Source: Corynebacterium aquilae DSM 44791
Lineage (GTDB): Bacteria; Actinomycetota; Actinomycetes; Mycobacteriales; Mycobacteriaceae
DNA: 64,000 bases
Direction of reading: 5' to 3'
Assembly (NCBI RefSeq): GCF_001941445.1
Contig: NZ_CP009245.1
Location: 209,992-273,991 of the forward strand
Each line of letters starts with the position of its first letter. Positions within the stretch are counted from its first letter, which is position 1. The notes under the pieces were generated by a model that was not told the DNA's origin, did not search any database, and worked only from the letters and a program-made list of their open reading frames with translations. This document shows positions 7,383 through 15,775 of this stretch, one piece after another. The translations under genes were made by a program, and so were the position numbers.

Positions 7383-8303
7383 TCAGCGGGGTGTGGTTAG
7401 TCCCTGAGCGAAGTCGGCGATGGTGTCGGCGAGGTCTTCGGGGGCGGTGATGTAGGGCAGTCTGCCGGCGCAGGATGCGCGGTGGTGGCTGGTGGTGTAG
7501 TTGCTGGAGGCGTCGCAGGCGTGGGCCCACCAGGCGGTGCCGTCGTCGATGCACAGCGCTGGTGCGGGGATGGGGTGGGTGGCCCAGCGGCGGGGGAGTC
7601 GTTCGGTGGGGATTTTTGCCCAGCGGGCGAGTTTTTCCGGTACCCGGTCGACGCGGGCGTGGAGGCCGCGCCAGTGTGCGATGGTGTCGAGGTGGTGGAG
7701 GGGTTGCCCGGATAGGGGAGTGGCTGCGGCGCGGGTGGTGATCCAGCGGCTGAGCGCCATGGGGCGGCGGCGTAGCGCCCGGGCGGCGAGGGGGGGGAAG
7801 TGGCTGATGGCGCGGGCGAGTAGTTGCCCGGAGGCGGCGAAGGGGTGGCGCCAGGCGAGAGTGTTGACGAGTCCTGGCCAGGTGCCGCAGATGCTGACGA
7901 TGGCGCGAATGTTGATGGGGTAGCGGGCGGCGGTGGCCCAGGCGATGGTGCCGCCGGATCCGGCGCCGACGAGGATGGCGTCGTCGTGCCCGAGGGCGCG
8001 GATGATGGAGGCGACGTCGCCGGCGGCGACGATGGTGTCGTATCCGCTGGGCGGTTTGTCGGATAGTCCGACGCCGCGGTTGTCGAGGGCGGCGACGTGG
8101 TAGCCGTGTTGGGCGAGGGGTTCGAGCAGCCAGAAGTAGTCGAACCAGGCGCCGGGCCAGTCGTGCAGCAGCAGGATGAGGGGGTTGGTGGGCTGCCCGG
8201 TGTGAGCGACGTGGAGTCTTAGTCCGCGTACGTGGATGAGGTCGTGGCGGAAGGGCCCGGGGTGGGCGACGTCGCTGGGGCGGATGGGCTCGATGTTGGC
8301 CAT
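7383..8303 (-). CDS. Alpha/beta hydrolase, epoxide-hydrolase-like (EphE position)
   Basis: A 306-residue alpha/beta-hydrolase fold protein. The oxyanion region LLLHDWPG is at 44-51, followed by LDNRGVGLSDKP and the elbow strand ILVGAGSGGTIAW (110-122). The gene sits where M. tuberculosis has ephE. The elbow is unusual: epoxide hydrolases read VGHDWGG and lipases VGHSMGG, but here it is VGAGSGG, so the nucleophile position (115) is glycine unless S116 serves with a shift. The function may therefore be lost or changed. ATG 8303 is preceded by AGGGGGAAG. The gene converges with marP with 24 bases between stops. Confidence 0.75.
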   Translation of the reverse strand: MANIEPIRPSDVAHPGPFRHDLIHVRGLRLHVAHTGQPTNPLILLLHDWPGAWFDYFWLLEPLAQHGYHVAALDNRGVGLSDKPPSGYDTIVAAGDVASIIRALGHDDAILVGAGSGGTIAWATAARYPINIRAIVSICGTWPGLVNTLAWRHPFAASGQLLARAISHFPPLAARALRRRPMALSRWITTRAAATPLSGQPLHHLDTIAHWRGLHARVDRVPEKLARWAKIPTERLPRRWATHPIPAPALCIDDGTAWWAHACDASSNYTTSHHRASCAGRLPYITAPEDLADTIADFAQGLTTPR

Positions 8304-8395
8304 GAGTGCTTCCCCCTTTGGTGGGGCTGAGCGTCCCGCTGGTGGCGGGAGGGGTGTGAAGAGAAAGAAGAGAAAGCAGGTGTGTGGGGTGTCGC

Positions 8396-8427
8396 AAAAG
8401 CGCCTCGTGGGGGTTCCCACGAGGCGC
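8396..8427 (-). terminator. Terminator of the Holin-X gene
   Basis: Perfect 12-base arms 8400-8411 and 8416-8427 around a four-base loop, followed on the minus strand by TTTTG. It lies 17 bases past the stop codon. Confidence 0.85.
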
Positions 8428-8443
8428 TCAAAAGGTGCGTGCT

Positions 8444-8950
8444 TTAGGTGTAGAGGCCGTGGTTGTTGTCCAGGGAGGCCTGTGCTTTGCCGGGGACCAG
8501 CTTTTTGAGTTCGCCGACGGAGTCGATGGTGTTCTTCGGCGCGGAGATGGTCTTGACTTTCTTGAAGCCGATGAGTGCCAGCAGGCCGGCGACCAGCAGC
8601 ATCAGGACGAAGACGATGAGGTAGCACACCCAGCGCTGGTCGATCCAGACGTTGAGGAGCTCTGCGAGCATGAAGAAGAAGAAGAAGGAGGAGTACAGGG
8701 CGATGACGCCTGCGGCGCCGAACAGGCCGCCGCCGAGTGCGCCCTTTTTGGCTTCTGCGGCGATTTCGGTCTTGGCGAGTTCGACTTCGGCACGGAACAG
8801 TGCGGACATCTGGGCGGTGGCATCAGAGACTAGGTCTCCAACCGAGCCTCGGCCAGAGGCGCGCGTGTCCACATCGGCCAGAGGGATCTCATTCACCTTC
8901 GGGGAAAAAGCACCGGAACCATCAGTAAAAAGGCCCTGCGGGTTGCTCAC
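8444..8950 (-). CDS. Actinobacterial Holin-X (phage holin superfamily III-like) membrane protein
   Basis: A 168-residue protein. A polar N-terminal region (1-45) leads to an amphipathic helix, then two membrane segments: about 75-100, with an unusual run of five phenylalanines, and about 106-130. The tail is cytoplasmic. The pattern DLVSDATAQMSALFRAEVELAKTEI is typical of the Actinobacterial Holin-X family; its role is unknown and lysis is not implied. AGGAG lies eight bases before GTG 8950, so I prefer that to the TTG at 8956, which has only two bases of spacing. Its own terminator follows. Confidence 0.8.
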   Translation of the reverse strand: MSNPQGLFTDGSGAFSPKVNEIPLADVDTRASGRGSVGDLVSDATAQMSALFRAEVELAKTEIAAEAKKGALGGGLFGAAGVIALYSSFFFFFMLAELLNVWIDQRWVCYLIVFVLMLLVAGLLALIGFKKVKTISAPKNTIDSVGELKKLVPGKAQASLDNNHGLYT

Positions 8951-9150
8951 GGTCAACGCTCCTAGAAACGGTTAAAGAAAAAGTTCATTGATGTTTATTG
9001 ATGTTGATGAAACCACATCAACGACCTGCCAGTTCGCCACGCCACGCCCAACTGATAGCAGTTGTTGCGTTTTGGTCGTCTGCTTTTGGCAGCACATGTC
9101 TACCCCACATGTTGCCATAAGTGCCGGTAACTGTGAACTAGAGTGGCCGG

Positions 9151-9807
9151 GTGGCCTTTCAACTCCCGCTGGAAAACATTGCATCCCACCCGGAAACCCG
9201 CGCAGCGATTGCGGCTGCGCGTGATGCTGTCGGGGCGGCGTCGCGGGTGCCGACGGTGATCCGCCGGCCTGATTTTTATAGTGCGCACGCCGCTAAACAG
9301 GCTGCGCAGGCGAGCTGCAAGCTGGATCCGGGTGGTTCTGTGGCGTCGGTGCTGGAGGTGTTTGGGATGGTTGATGAGGCTGCCGCCCGTCGGTTGCGCA
9401 CGCAGCCGTTGGCGGTGCTGGCGCGGATGGATGTGGTGCTCGGGGGCAATGGCACCCCCGTGTCGCGCCCGGATGCGGTGTTGGCGGTGCCGGCGGTGAT
9501 TCGTGCCGGCGGTGACGGGTTCTTTGCGACGGCGGCCACCCATGCGTTGATTGCGAGTGCGAAGCCTTTTGGTCCGCGCAGTGGCCACATTGCGCGGGCG
9601 GCCGCCCGGGTGGTGGCGCTGCATACTGGGGCGGATCCGCACAACATTGCCCACACGGAAAGTTTTCTCTCCCGCCATCCCGATTCTTATCGGCAGATGC
9701 TGGCCGGGGCCTGCGATGAGGCGGGGATGCGGGCGGTGGTGGTGGGGTATCTCGACGCTATGGCTTCCGGCGCTTTAGCTGCCCAAAGGCTTGCCCAAGC
9801 TGGTTAG
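9151..9807 (+). CDS. Conserved actinobacterial protein of unknown function (Rv3662c-like by position)
   Basis: A 218-residue, Ala/Arg-rich cytoplasmic protein. The segment PAVIRAGGDGFFATAATHALIA (about 112-133) looks like a helical core, but no catalytic motif is recognised. By position, next to the HAD phosphatase, it corresponds to M. tuberculosis Rv3662c. Start GTG 9151 has TAGAGT (9139-9144) six bases upstream and no Shine-Dalgarno site, so the mRNA is probably leaderless. Its last 50 bases overlap the 3' end of the convergent HAD gene. Codon use has more G/T endings than most neighbours. Confidence 0.7.
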   Translation: MAFQLPLENIASHPETRAAIAAARDAVGAASRVPTVIRRPDFYSAHAAKQAAQASCKLDPGGSVASVLEVFGMVDEAAARRLRTQPLAVLARMDVVLGGNGTPVSRPDAVLAVPAVIRAGGDGFFATAATHALIASAKPFGPRSGHIARAAARVVALHTGADPHNIAHTESFLSRHPDSYRQMLAGACDEAGMRAVVVGYLDAMASGALAAQRLAQAG

Positions 9808-10630
9808 CGGCACTGCCGTCGCGGGTCAGCCACCAGGCGCCGGCCACGGCGGCTGCTGCCGCGACCACGGTGGTAGAAACCTGCATTTTCTTCTTTGAGG
9901 GCAGCACGAACAGGGGCACGGGGTTTTTAAACACCATGATGTCCCACCCGCGCTCTATGGCGGTTTTGCGCAGGCTGCGGTCGGGGTTGACGGCCACGGG
10001 GTTGCCGACGATTTCCAGCATGGGCACATCGGTGGTGGAGTCCGAGTAGGCGAAGCAGCGATCCAAGTCGAGATGCAGCTCGTCGACGAGTTTTCGAATC
10101 GCTTCGGCTTTCGCATCACCTTTGAGGTATTGCAGGATTTCCCCGGTGTAGCGCCCGTCGGCGATGTCCAGCCGGGTGGTCACCATGTCGCTGACGCCCA
10201 GCTCGTGGGCGATGGGGGCAACCAGCTCGTAGGCGGAAGCTGAAATGATCACCACCACGTGCCCCAACGCCTGGTGATGCGCAATCAGGTCGCGCGCCTC
10301 CTGGTAGATCGCCGGGGTGACCACCGTGTGCAGGGTTTCTTGCGCGATGCGGCGCACCTGCTCCACATCCCAGCCTTTGATCATCGCGGCCAGCTGGTCG
10401 CGGGTGGCGTCCATCTGTTCGCTGGAATGCCCGTGCAGCATGTAGGCCGCCTGGGCAAAAGACATCTGTACCGCGGCAGCCGGGGTGATCAGCCCATTGG
10501 ATAAAAACTGCCGAGAATAAGCGAACGCCGAAGACTTCGCGATGATCGTTTTGTCGAGATCGAAAAAAGCGGCCACGCGCGCGCCACTTCCACGCGGGGC
10601 AGAAACGCGGGGTGCGAAACGATCGGTCAC
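9758..10630 (-). CDS. HAD-family phosphatase (SerB-like, HAD-IB) with C-terminal membrane segment
   Basis: A 290-residue HAD hydrolase. Motif I is FFDLDKT (22-28; D24 nucleophile, D26), motif II lies in VVIISAS, the lysine in KGDAKAEAI and motif IV in AYSDSTTDVPML. The cap region matches the HAD-IB subfamily that includes phosphoserine phosphatase, but such relatives also act on lysophospholipids or sugars, so serine synthesis is not claimed. A hydrophobic segment near the C-terminus (VVAAAAAVAGAWWL) suggests membrane attachment. GTG 10630 is chosen because TACACT (10639-10644) lies eight bases upstream (leaderless). The 3' end overlaps the convergent neighbour. Confidence 0.85.
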   Translation of the reverse strand: MTDRFAPRVSAPRGSGARVAAFFDLDKTIIAKSSAFAYSRQFLSNGLITPAAAVQMSFAQAAYMLHGHSSEQMDATRDQLAAMIKGWDVEQVRRIAQETLHTVVTPAIYQEARDLIAHHQALGHVVVIISASAYELVAPIAHELGVSDMVTTRLDIADGRYTGEILQYLKGDAKAEAIRKLVDELHLDLDRCFAYSDSTTDVPMLEIVGNPVAVNPDRSLRKTAIERGWDIMVFKNPVPLFVLPSKKKMQVSTTVVAAAAAVAGAWWLTRDGSAANQLGQAFGQLKRRKP

Positions 10631-10842
10631 AGTTGGCCAGTGTAGTGGCCACGCAGCCGTTTCGCTGTCAGCCGGCCCCAAAACCCGCCCAGTCCAACGC
10701 GTGAAGCCCCGGCTTTAACCTTCCCGGCCATACCCCACCCACACAACCGCAGACACGCCCACACTTACAACCCCAAACCCGCCTGCCGCGCACCCGCACC
10801 ATCGGCCACAAACCCTGAAAAACGCCTACACAACGGTGCTTT

Positions 10843-10872
10843 TTGCGCACTTTTGTGTCCTTGTGGCATACT
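10843..10872 (+). promoter_or_regulatory. Promoter of the 6C RNA
   Basis: TTGCGC (10843-10848) and CATACT (10867-10872) are spaced 18 bases, which places the RNA start near 10879. Confidence 0.5.
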
Positions 10873-10879
10873 TCCGGGT

Positions 10880-10998
10880 GCAGGGCCCCGGTATCTTCGG
10901 ATACGCTGTGTGGCCCGCCCCGGTACGCCCCCCCGATACCGGGTAAGACGGTCCGCGCAACACCACCCCCCCCCCGAGGCGCGGGCCGTCCTTTACGT
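10880..10998 (+). ncRNA. 6C small RNA
   Basis: The region folds into two GC-rich hairpins, each with a run of cytosines in the loop, the defining feature of the actinobacterial 6C RNA. Hairpin 1 pairs 10919-10925 with 10937-10943 around a loop with seven C. Hairpin 2 pairs 10947-10958 with 10979-10990 (one G-U) around a loop with ten C, and is followed by CTTTACGTTT, a terminator-like end. A short GGTATC-TTCG-GATAC hairpin lies at 10890-10904. In M. tuberculosis the 6C RNA (B11) sits between the Rv3661 phosphatase and the ssd gene Rv3660c, oriented like ssd, exactly as here. Known 6C RNAs use the C-rich loops to pair with G-rich ribosome sites. The 5' end is inferred. Confidence 0.85.
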
Positions 10999-11011
10999 TT
11001 AACCCCATAAA

Positions 11012-11030
11012 GATGGGCTTTTAGCCCATC
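11012..11030 (+). terminator. Hairpin after the 6C RNA
   Basis: Perfect 8-base arms 11012-11019 and 11023-11030. A second hairpin at 11036-11054 follows. They may back up termination of the 6C RNA. Confidence 0.4.
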
Positions 11031-11054
11031 CACTACTGGCCCCGCCCGGGCCAG

Positions 11055-11402
11055 CACCAGCCCCACGCACCAGCAGGTCGTGGGGCTTCGTGCATCCAAG
11101 CATTCCCGCGCCGCACCATCGGGCAATGGAACAACAGGGCAATGGGGCATGTGGTTTTGGGGCCATAGGGTGCTGCACCACCATGAGCGTCCACTACACC
11201 TGCCTAAGCCCCCAAACCCCAAGTGCCTCCCAGTCCGCCCCACCGGCCCCACCGGCCCGCCCCACCCACCGGCGACAACACAAGCCCCAACCATCCAAAC
11301 TGTCAACAAACCCCACCGGGGGTCGCGCCCTAACGACAGTTATCCACACCCACACAGCCACCTGCGCGCACCCCAAGCCATCCACGGGCAACACTTGGGC
11401 CC
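11055..11402. other. Leader region before the Flp/Tad operon
   Basis: No gene is visible. The sequence is already strongly C-rich on the plus strand, which creates a long open frame of Pro/His/Arg that I take as chance. A promoter for the pilus operon should lie here, but no clear -10 box was seen. Confidence 0.5.
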
Positions 11403-12443
11403 ATGACCGCCACAGACACCATCCTCATCGGCATCAACGACCCCCAACTCGCCGAAGAAGCCACCACCATCGCCGCCGCCACCGGGCACCCCACCCACAT
11501 CGCCACCGGGGCAGCCGAACTGCTCCGCAACCTCCCCCAAGCCCACGCCCTCATCGTCGACCGCGACAACGCCGACCTCCTCAGCCACCACACCCACACC
11601 ACCCCACTGTTCTACGTCACCGCCGACCCCGACCCACCCGACTACCACCACGCACTCACCCTGCACGCCCGCGGCGCATACCAGCTCCCCAGCGACAACC
11701 GGCAGCTACTCACCGACATCGGCGCCCTGAACCACCGCAACCACCAACAAGCCACCATCATCGCCGTCACCGGCGGGCACGGCGGCGCCGGCACCACCAC
11801 ACTGGCCTGCGCACTCGCCCGCGCCCACGCCACCAAAGGGCCCGTCACCCTCATCGACACCGACCCCACCAGCGGCGGCATCGACTTAACCCTCGGGCTC
11901 GAAAACACCCCCGGCGCCCGCTGGGAAGACCTCTACGACCTCGGCTCCACCCCCAACCCCACCACCCTCCTGCGGGCACTACCCACCACCAAAGACCACA
12001 TCCACCTGCTCACCCACACCCGCAGCAACACCCCACAACCCGACCCCCCAAACCCCACCCCCAACCTCATCGCCGCCCTCAGTCACACCCCCACCACCAC
12101 CGTCCTCGACCTGTCCACCCCCACCCGCACAGCCGACGAACACCTCACCCTCGCCACCCACACAGTCCTGATCACCGCCGCCGAAATCCGCGCATTGGCC
12201 GCCACCACCGTCCAACTCGCACACCTCAACACCCGCATCGACCACCAACCCCACATCATCCTGCGCCACCGCCACTGGTCCAGCATCACCACCAGCGACG
12301 CCGAAAACATCCTCGGCCGCCCCATCACCGCCACCATCCCCACCAGCATCCGGCTCGCCAAAGCCATCGAACTCGGCGGACTGCCCACCAAACTGCCCAA
12401 ACACCTCAACACCCTCGCCCACACCATCACCGCCACCCCATGA
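11403..12443 (+). CDS. TadZ/CpaE/Ssd-like ParA-family protein
   Basis: A 346-residue protein. The N-terminal 100 residues look like a degenerate receiver-type region, followed by a MinD/ParA ATPase domain with a deviant Walker A GGHGGAGTTT (124-133). The usual lysine (GxGKTT) is replaced, so ATP hydrolysis may be weak or absent. FLIDTDPTSGG-like residues follow as TLIDTDPTSGG. It heads the Flp/Tad operon as Ssd does in M. tuberculosis, where it was described as septum-site-determining; in Tad systems TadZ places the pilus machine in the cell. Its stop overlaps the tadA start (ATGA). Thr and His are enriched by C-ending codon bias. Confidence 0.85.
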   Translation: MTATDTILIGINDPQLAEEATTIAAATGHPTHIATGAAELLRNLPQAHALIVDRDNADLLSHHTHTTPLFYVTADPDPPDYHHALTLHARGAYQLPSDNRQLLTDIGALNHRNHQQATIIAVTGGHGGAGTTTLACALARAHATKGPVTLIDTDPTSGGIDLTLGLENTPGARWEDLYDLGSTPNPTTLLRALPTTKDHIHLLTHTRSNTPQPDPPNPTPNLIAALSHTPTTTVLDLSTPTRTADEHLTLATHTVLITAAEIRALAATTVQLAHLNTRIDHQPHIILRHRHWSSITTSDAENILGRPITATIPTSIRLAKAIELGGLPTKLPKHLNTLAHTITATP

Positions 12444-13585
12444 ACAACGACACCCTCTACCACACCATCCAACAACACCTCGCCACCCACCCCACCACCC
12501 TCGACGCCACCGCCATCGCCCAGCTCATCCGCCAACACGCCCCCGTCATCAGCGACGAAGAAGTCCTCGCCCTCATCCGCCGCCTGCGCGCCGGGGCAAC
12601 CGCCCTCGGCATCCTCGAACCCCTCCTCGCCACCCCCGGGCTCACCGACATCCTCATCACCGGCCCCGACCACATCACCATCGCCACCACCGACAACCCC
12701 CACCCCCAACCCACCACCCTGACCTTCCCCAACGACCAAGCAGTCCGCGAACTCGCCACCCGGCTCGCCCACCACTGCGGCCAACGACTCGACGACGCCC
12801 ACCCCTACGCCAACGGGCTGATCAGCAGGCCCGATGGCACCCGCCTCCGCGTCCACGCCATCCTCAGCCCACCCGCCGGCGCCGGCACCTGCATCTCCCT
12901 GCGCCTGCTCAACACCGCCCACGCCAGCCTCGACCACCTCCACCACACCGGAACCATGCCCCAAGACATCACAGAACTGCTCAAAACCATCGTCGATCAG
13001 CGCGCCAACTTCCTCATCTCCGGCGGCACCGGCAGCGGCAAAACCACCCTGCTGGCCGCACTGATCAACCACATGAACCCCCAGCACCGCATCCTGTGCA
13101 TCGAAGACACCCCAGAACTCAACCCCCACCACCCCGGCCTCCTACCCCTGACCGCCCGGCCGCCCAACAGCGAAGGCCACGGCGAAATCACCATGTCCAC
13201 CCTGCTCCAACAAGCACTACGCATGCGCCCCGACCGCATCATCGTCGGCGAAATCCGCGGCAAAGAAATCGTCGACCTGCTCACCGCACTCAACACCGGG
13301 CACACCGGTGGGGGAGGAACCCTCCACGCCAACACCATCACCGACATCCCCAGCCGCATCGAAGCACTCGCCAGCCTCGGCGGGCTCAGCCGCAGCGCCA
13401 CCCACAGCCACATCAGTGCCTCCATCAACATCCTCATCGCCGTCTCCAACACCACCCGCGGGCGCCGCATCACCCAACTCGGCACCCTGCACACCGACCC
13501 CCACACCGGCATCGCCCACACCACCACCGTCTGGGACCACACCCACCCACGCGCCCCCACCGCCGAACAACTAGGACTCGCGTGA
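12440..13585 (+). CDS. tadA: TadA/CpaF-type secretion ATPase
   Basis: A 381-residue type II/IV secretion ATPase. Walker A is GGTGSGKT (195-202, K201), the Asp box is IEDTPEL (221-227), Walker B IIVGEIRG (267-274) and the His box GGGTLHANT (291-299). The N-terminal half has the usual PLLATPGLTDILITGPD segment. It should drive assembly of the Flp pilus from the cytoplasmic side, together with the TadB/TadC membrane proteins encoded next. It starts with ATG in the ATGA overlap with tadZ and ends in a GTGA overlap with tadB, so the operon is tightly coupled. Confidence 0.93.
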   Translation: MNNDTLYHTIQQHLATHPTTLDATAIAQLIRQHAPVISDEEVLALIRRLRAGATALGILEPLLATPGLTDILITGPDHITIATTDNPHPQPTTLTFPNDQAVRELATRLAHHCGQRLDDAHPYANGLISRPDGTRLRVHAILSPPAGAGTCISLRLLNTAHASLDHLHHTGTMPQDITELLKTIVDQRANFLISGGTGSGKTTLLAALINHMNPQHRILCIEDTPELNPHHPGLLPLTARPPNSEGHGEITMSTLLQQALRMRPDRIIVGEIRGKEIVDLLTALNTGHTGGGGTLHANTITDIPSRIEALASLGGLSRSATHSHISASINILIAVSNTTRGRRITQLGTLHTDPHTGIAHTTTVWDHTHPRAPTAEQLGLA

Positions 13586-14367
13586 CCACCACCGAACTGG
13601 CCATCAGCCTCGCCCTCATCGCCGCCGCCACCCTCATCACCACCCCACCCCCACGCACCCGCACCCACCCCACACCCACACACCGCCGCCCCCACCCCAC
13701 CCTGCTCCTCCACCTCATCCCCACCGCCTGCATCGCCGCCATCACCCACAACCCCCTTATCGCGCTGAACACCACCCTGATCACCGGCACCATCCACTGG
13801 AGCATCCGCCACCACCGAACCCAACGCGCCCACCACCGCGATACCCACACCACCGCCGCAATACTGACCACCCTCATCGCCAACCTGCGGGCCGGCGCCC
13901 ACCCCACCCAAGCACTCGCTCACACCGCCACCCACCTGCCCGACAACACCCCACCGGCCATCGCCACCACCATCGGCGCCGCCGCCCGCCACCCCGACCA
14001 CGGGCCCCGCATCCTATCCACCTCACCCCACCCACACCTCAAACACATCGGCCACCTACTCACCCTCGCCAACCAACACGGCATCGCACCCACCCCACTG
14101 CTGGTAGCCCACCGCAACCACCTCGACCACACCCTCGACCACCACGCCACCACCCGCGCCCACCTCAAAGGCCCCCAAGCCACCGCCACCACCCTCACCA
14201 TCCTGCCGGCCCTCGGCATCGCCATGGGAGAAACCATGGGCGCCCACCCCACCACCTACCTACTCACCACCACCACCGGAAACGCCCTCCTGACCATCGG
14301 GGTGTTACTCACCCTCGCCGGACACATCACCACCACCACAATCATCAGCCGCGCCGCCACACCATGA
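13582..14367 (+). CDS. tadB: TadB-like pilus assembly membrane protein
   Basis: A 261-residue protein with a T2SSF-type core. Membrane segments lie near 4-21, 42-75 and, after a long cytoplasmic helical domain (about 85-205), near 210-255. The segment ILTTLIANLRAGAHPTQALA is typical of TadB. It should form the inner-membrane platform with TadC. The GTG start is set by the GTGA overlap with tadA, and the stop overlaps the tadC ATG. The protein is extremely rich in Thr and His. Confidence 0.85.
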   Translation: MTTTELAISLALIAAATLITTPPPRTRTHPTPTHRRPHPTLLLHLIPTACIAAITHNPLIALNTTLITGTIHWSIRHHRTQRAHHRDTHTTAAILTTLIANLRAGAHPTQALAHTATHLPDNTPPAIATTIGAAARHPDHGPRILSTSPHPHLKHIGHLLTLANQHGIAPTPLLVAHRNHLDHTLDHHATTRAHLKGPQATATTLTILPALGIAMGETMGAHPTTYLLTTTTGNALLTIGVLLTLAGHITTTTIISRAATP

Positions 14368-14909
14368 CCACACTCGCGCTCACCCTCACCCTCACCCTCA
14401 CCGCACTCGCCCTCGCCACCACCGACCCCAACCCCCACCACCGCACCAAAGCACACACCACCAACCCCCACACCCAACCCCCACCCACCGCCAACCACGC
14501 CGCCGATATTGAACTATTCGCCGCCTGCATGAGCGCCGGACTCACCCCCGCCACCAGCACCACCATCACCGCCACCACCAGCAACAACCCCCAATGGCGC
14601 GCCGTCGCCACACTGCTAGCCCTCGGCGCCCCACCACCCACCGCATGGGCCCCCATGCGCACCCACCCCACCCTCACCCAACTCGCTGACCAAGCCACCA
14701 TCTCCGCCACCACCGGCGCCCCAATCACCCAAGGACTGACCCGCATTGCCGAACACATCCGCCACCAAGCAACCACCGCCGCCACCGCCACCGCAGAAAA
14801 AGCCGGCGTCCTCATCGCCATCCCGCTCGCCGCCTTTTACCTACCAGCCTTCTTCGCCCTCGGGCTCGCACCCACCGTCATCAGCATCGCCAGCAACATG
14901 CTGCCCTAA
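14364..14909 (+). CDS. tadC: TadC-like pilus assembly membrane protein
   Basis: A 181-residue protein, the short actinobacterial form of the second T2SSF subunit. A hydrophobic N-terminus (3-19) starts with Leu-Thr repeats. A linker rich in Pro/His follows to about 45, then the T2SSF helix ADIELFAACMSAGLTPATS and a final membrane hairpin near 148-178 (IAIPLAAFYLPAFFALGLAPTV). It should partner TadB. The start is set by the ATGA overlap with tadB. Confidence 0.82.
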   Translation: MTTLALTLTLTLTALALATTDPNPHHRTKAHTTNPHTQPPPTANHAADIELFAACMSAGLTPATSTTITATTSNNPQWRAVATLLALGAPPPTAWAPMRTHPTLTQLADQATISATTGAPITQGLTRIAEHIRHQATTAATATAEKAGVLIAIPLAAFYLPAFFALGLAPTVISIASNMLP

Positions 14910-14931
14910 CCCCACACCCCCAAGGAGAACC

Positions 14932-15129
14932 ATGACCACCCCCAACACCCCCAGCACCCTCCAGGACCTGGCCACCAACGACGACGGCATGTCCACCATC
15001 GAATACGCCATGGGCTCACTGGCCGCCGCCGCACTCGCCGCCGTCCTCTACACCGTCATCACCGGCAACAGCGTCACCCAAGCCATCCAAAACATCATCA
15101 CCACCGCGCTGAACAGCAGCCCCGCCTAA
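14932..15129 (+). CDS. Flp-type pilin / DUF4244 protein
   Basis: A 65-residue protein with a charged N-terminus ending DDGMSTIEYAMG, then a hydrophobic segment AAAALAAVLYTVITG. The G-M-S-T-x-E-Y pattern is that of class III (Flp) prepilins: cleavage after the glycine and a glutamate five residues on. It matches the DUF4244 family found in this operon in mycobacteria (Rv3656c). It has the best ribosome site of the operon (AAGGAGA, 14921-14927), fitting a major subunit made in excess. No prepilin peptidase is encoded in the window. Confidence 0.85.
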   Translation: MTTPNTPSTLQDLATNDDGMSTIEYAMGSLAAAALAAVLYTVITGNSVTQAIQNIITTALNSSPA

Positions 15130-15144
15130 ACCTGTACCACCACC

Positions 15145-15447
15145 ATGAACACAACAGGAGAAGACGGCAATGTCACCATCGAAGCAGCGATCGCCGCCGC
15201 CACCCTCATCCTCATCACCGGCATCATCGTCGCGGGCCTGGCCACCCTCAGCGCCCACATCGCGGCCACCCACACCGCCAGCGCCACGGCCCGCGCACTC
15301 GCCATCGGCGAAACCCCCACCACCCCACCCAACACCACCATCACCTGGGAAATCACCGACAACTGGGTCACCGTCACCGCCACCCACACCGCACCCCTCG
15401 GCAACCAAACCGCAACCGCCACCTTCCCCGCCGAAAACCTCCCATGA
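15145..15447 (+). CDS. TadE-like pseudopilin
   Basis: A 100-residue protein. The N-terminal DGNVTIEAAIAAATLI... resembles the prepilin-like TadE start, with E13 in a hydrophobic segment (11-35), followed by an external domain of about 60 residues. By position it matches Rv3655c of M. tuberculosis. It is probably a minor pilin of the Flp system. It starts 15 bases after the pilin gene, and its stop overlaps the next ATG. Confidence 0.75.
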   Translation: MNTTGEDGNVTIEAAIAAATLILITGIIVAGLATLSAHIAATHTASATARALAIGETPTTPPNTTITWEITDNWVTVTATHTAPLGNQTATATFPAENLP

Positions 15448-15761
15448 ACCACCACCACGACGACGGCAACATCACCATCACCGCCGCACTGACCATCACC
15501 GCACTAATCACCCTCACCGCCGCCATCGCCCACACCACCACCGCCATCACCAACCACCACCACGCCCAACTCGCCGCCAACCTCTCCGCCACCGCCGCCG
15601 CCCACAGCCACCAATACGGCCAAAACCCCTGCCACACCGCCCACACAGTCGCCACCAAAAACCACGCCACCATCACCCACTGCGCCACCCACGGCCCCGA
15701 CGTCACCATCATCGCCACCCACCGCAACACCCCCGCCACCGCCACCGCAGGCCCCACCTAA
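15444..15761 (+). CDS. Second TadE-like protein (Rv3654c-like)
   Basis: A 105-residue protein that begins MNHHHDDGNITITAALTITALI: short polar lead, D-D-G-N-I-T-I and a hydrophobic segment to about 34, as in the preceding protein. One cysteine pair (near 63 and 80) lies in the external part. Gene order matches Rv3654c, often annotated as a helicase/secretion-neighbourhood TadE-like protein. It lacks the glutamate after the glycine that pilins usually have. The start lies in an ATGA overlap. It converges with the helicase gene 15 bases on. Confidence 0.7.
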   Translation: MNHHHDDGNITITAALTITALITLTAAIAHTTTAITNHHHAQLAANLSATAAAHSHQYGQNPCHTAHTVATKNHATITHCATHGPDVTIIATHRNTPATATAGPT

Positions 15762-15775
15762 CCCCACCCCAATAC

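Noticed and set aside
8444..8950. Reading the Holin-X gene as a sign of a prophage
   Set aside because: The family is chromosomal in Actinobacteria, and no other phage gene is nearby.
11090..12439. A long plus-strand frame upstream of and in frame with tadA
   Set aside because: It overlaps tadZ in another frame and is Pro/His/Arg low-complexity; tadA starts at 12440 in an ATGA overlap.
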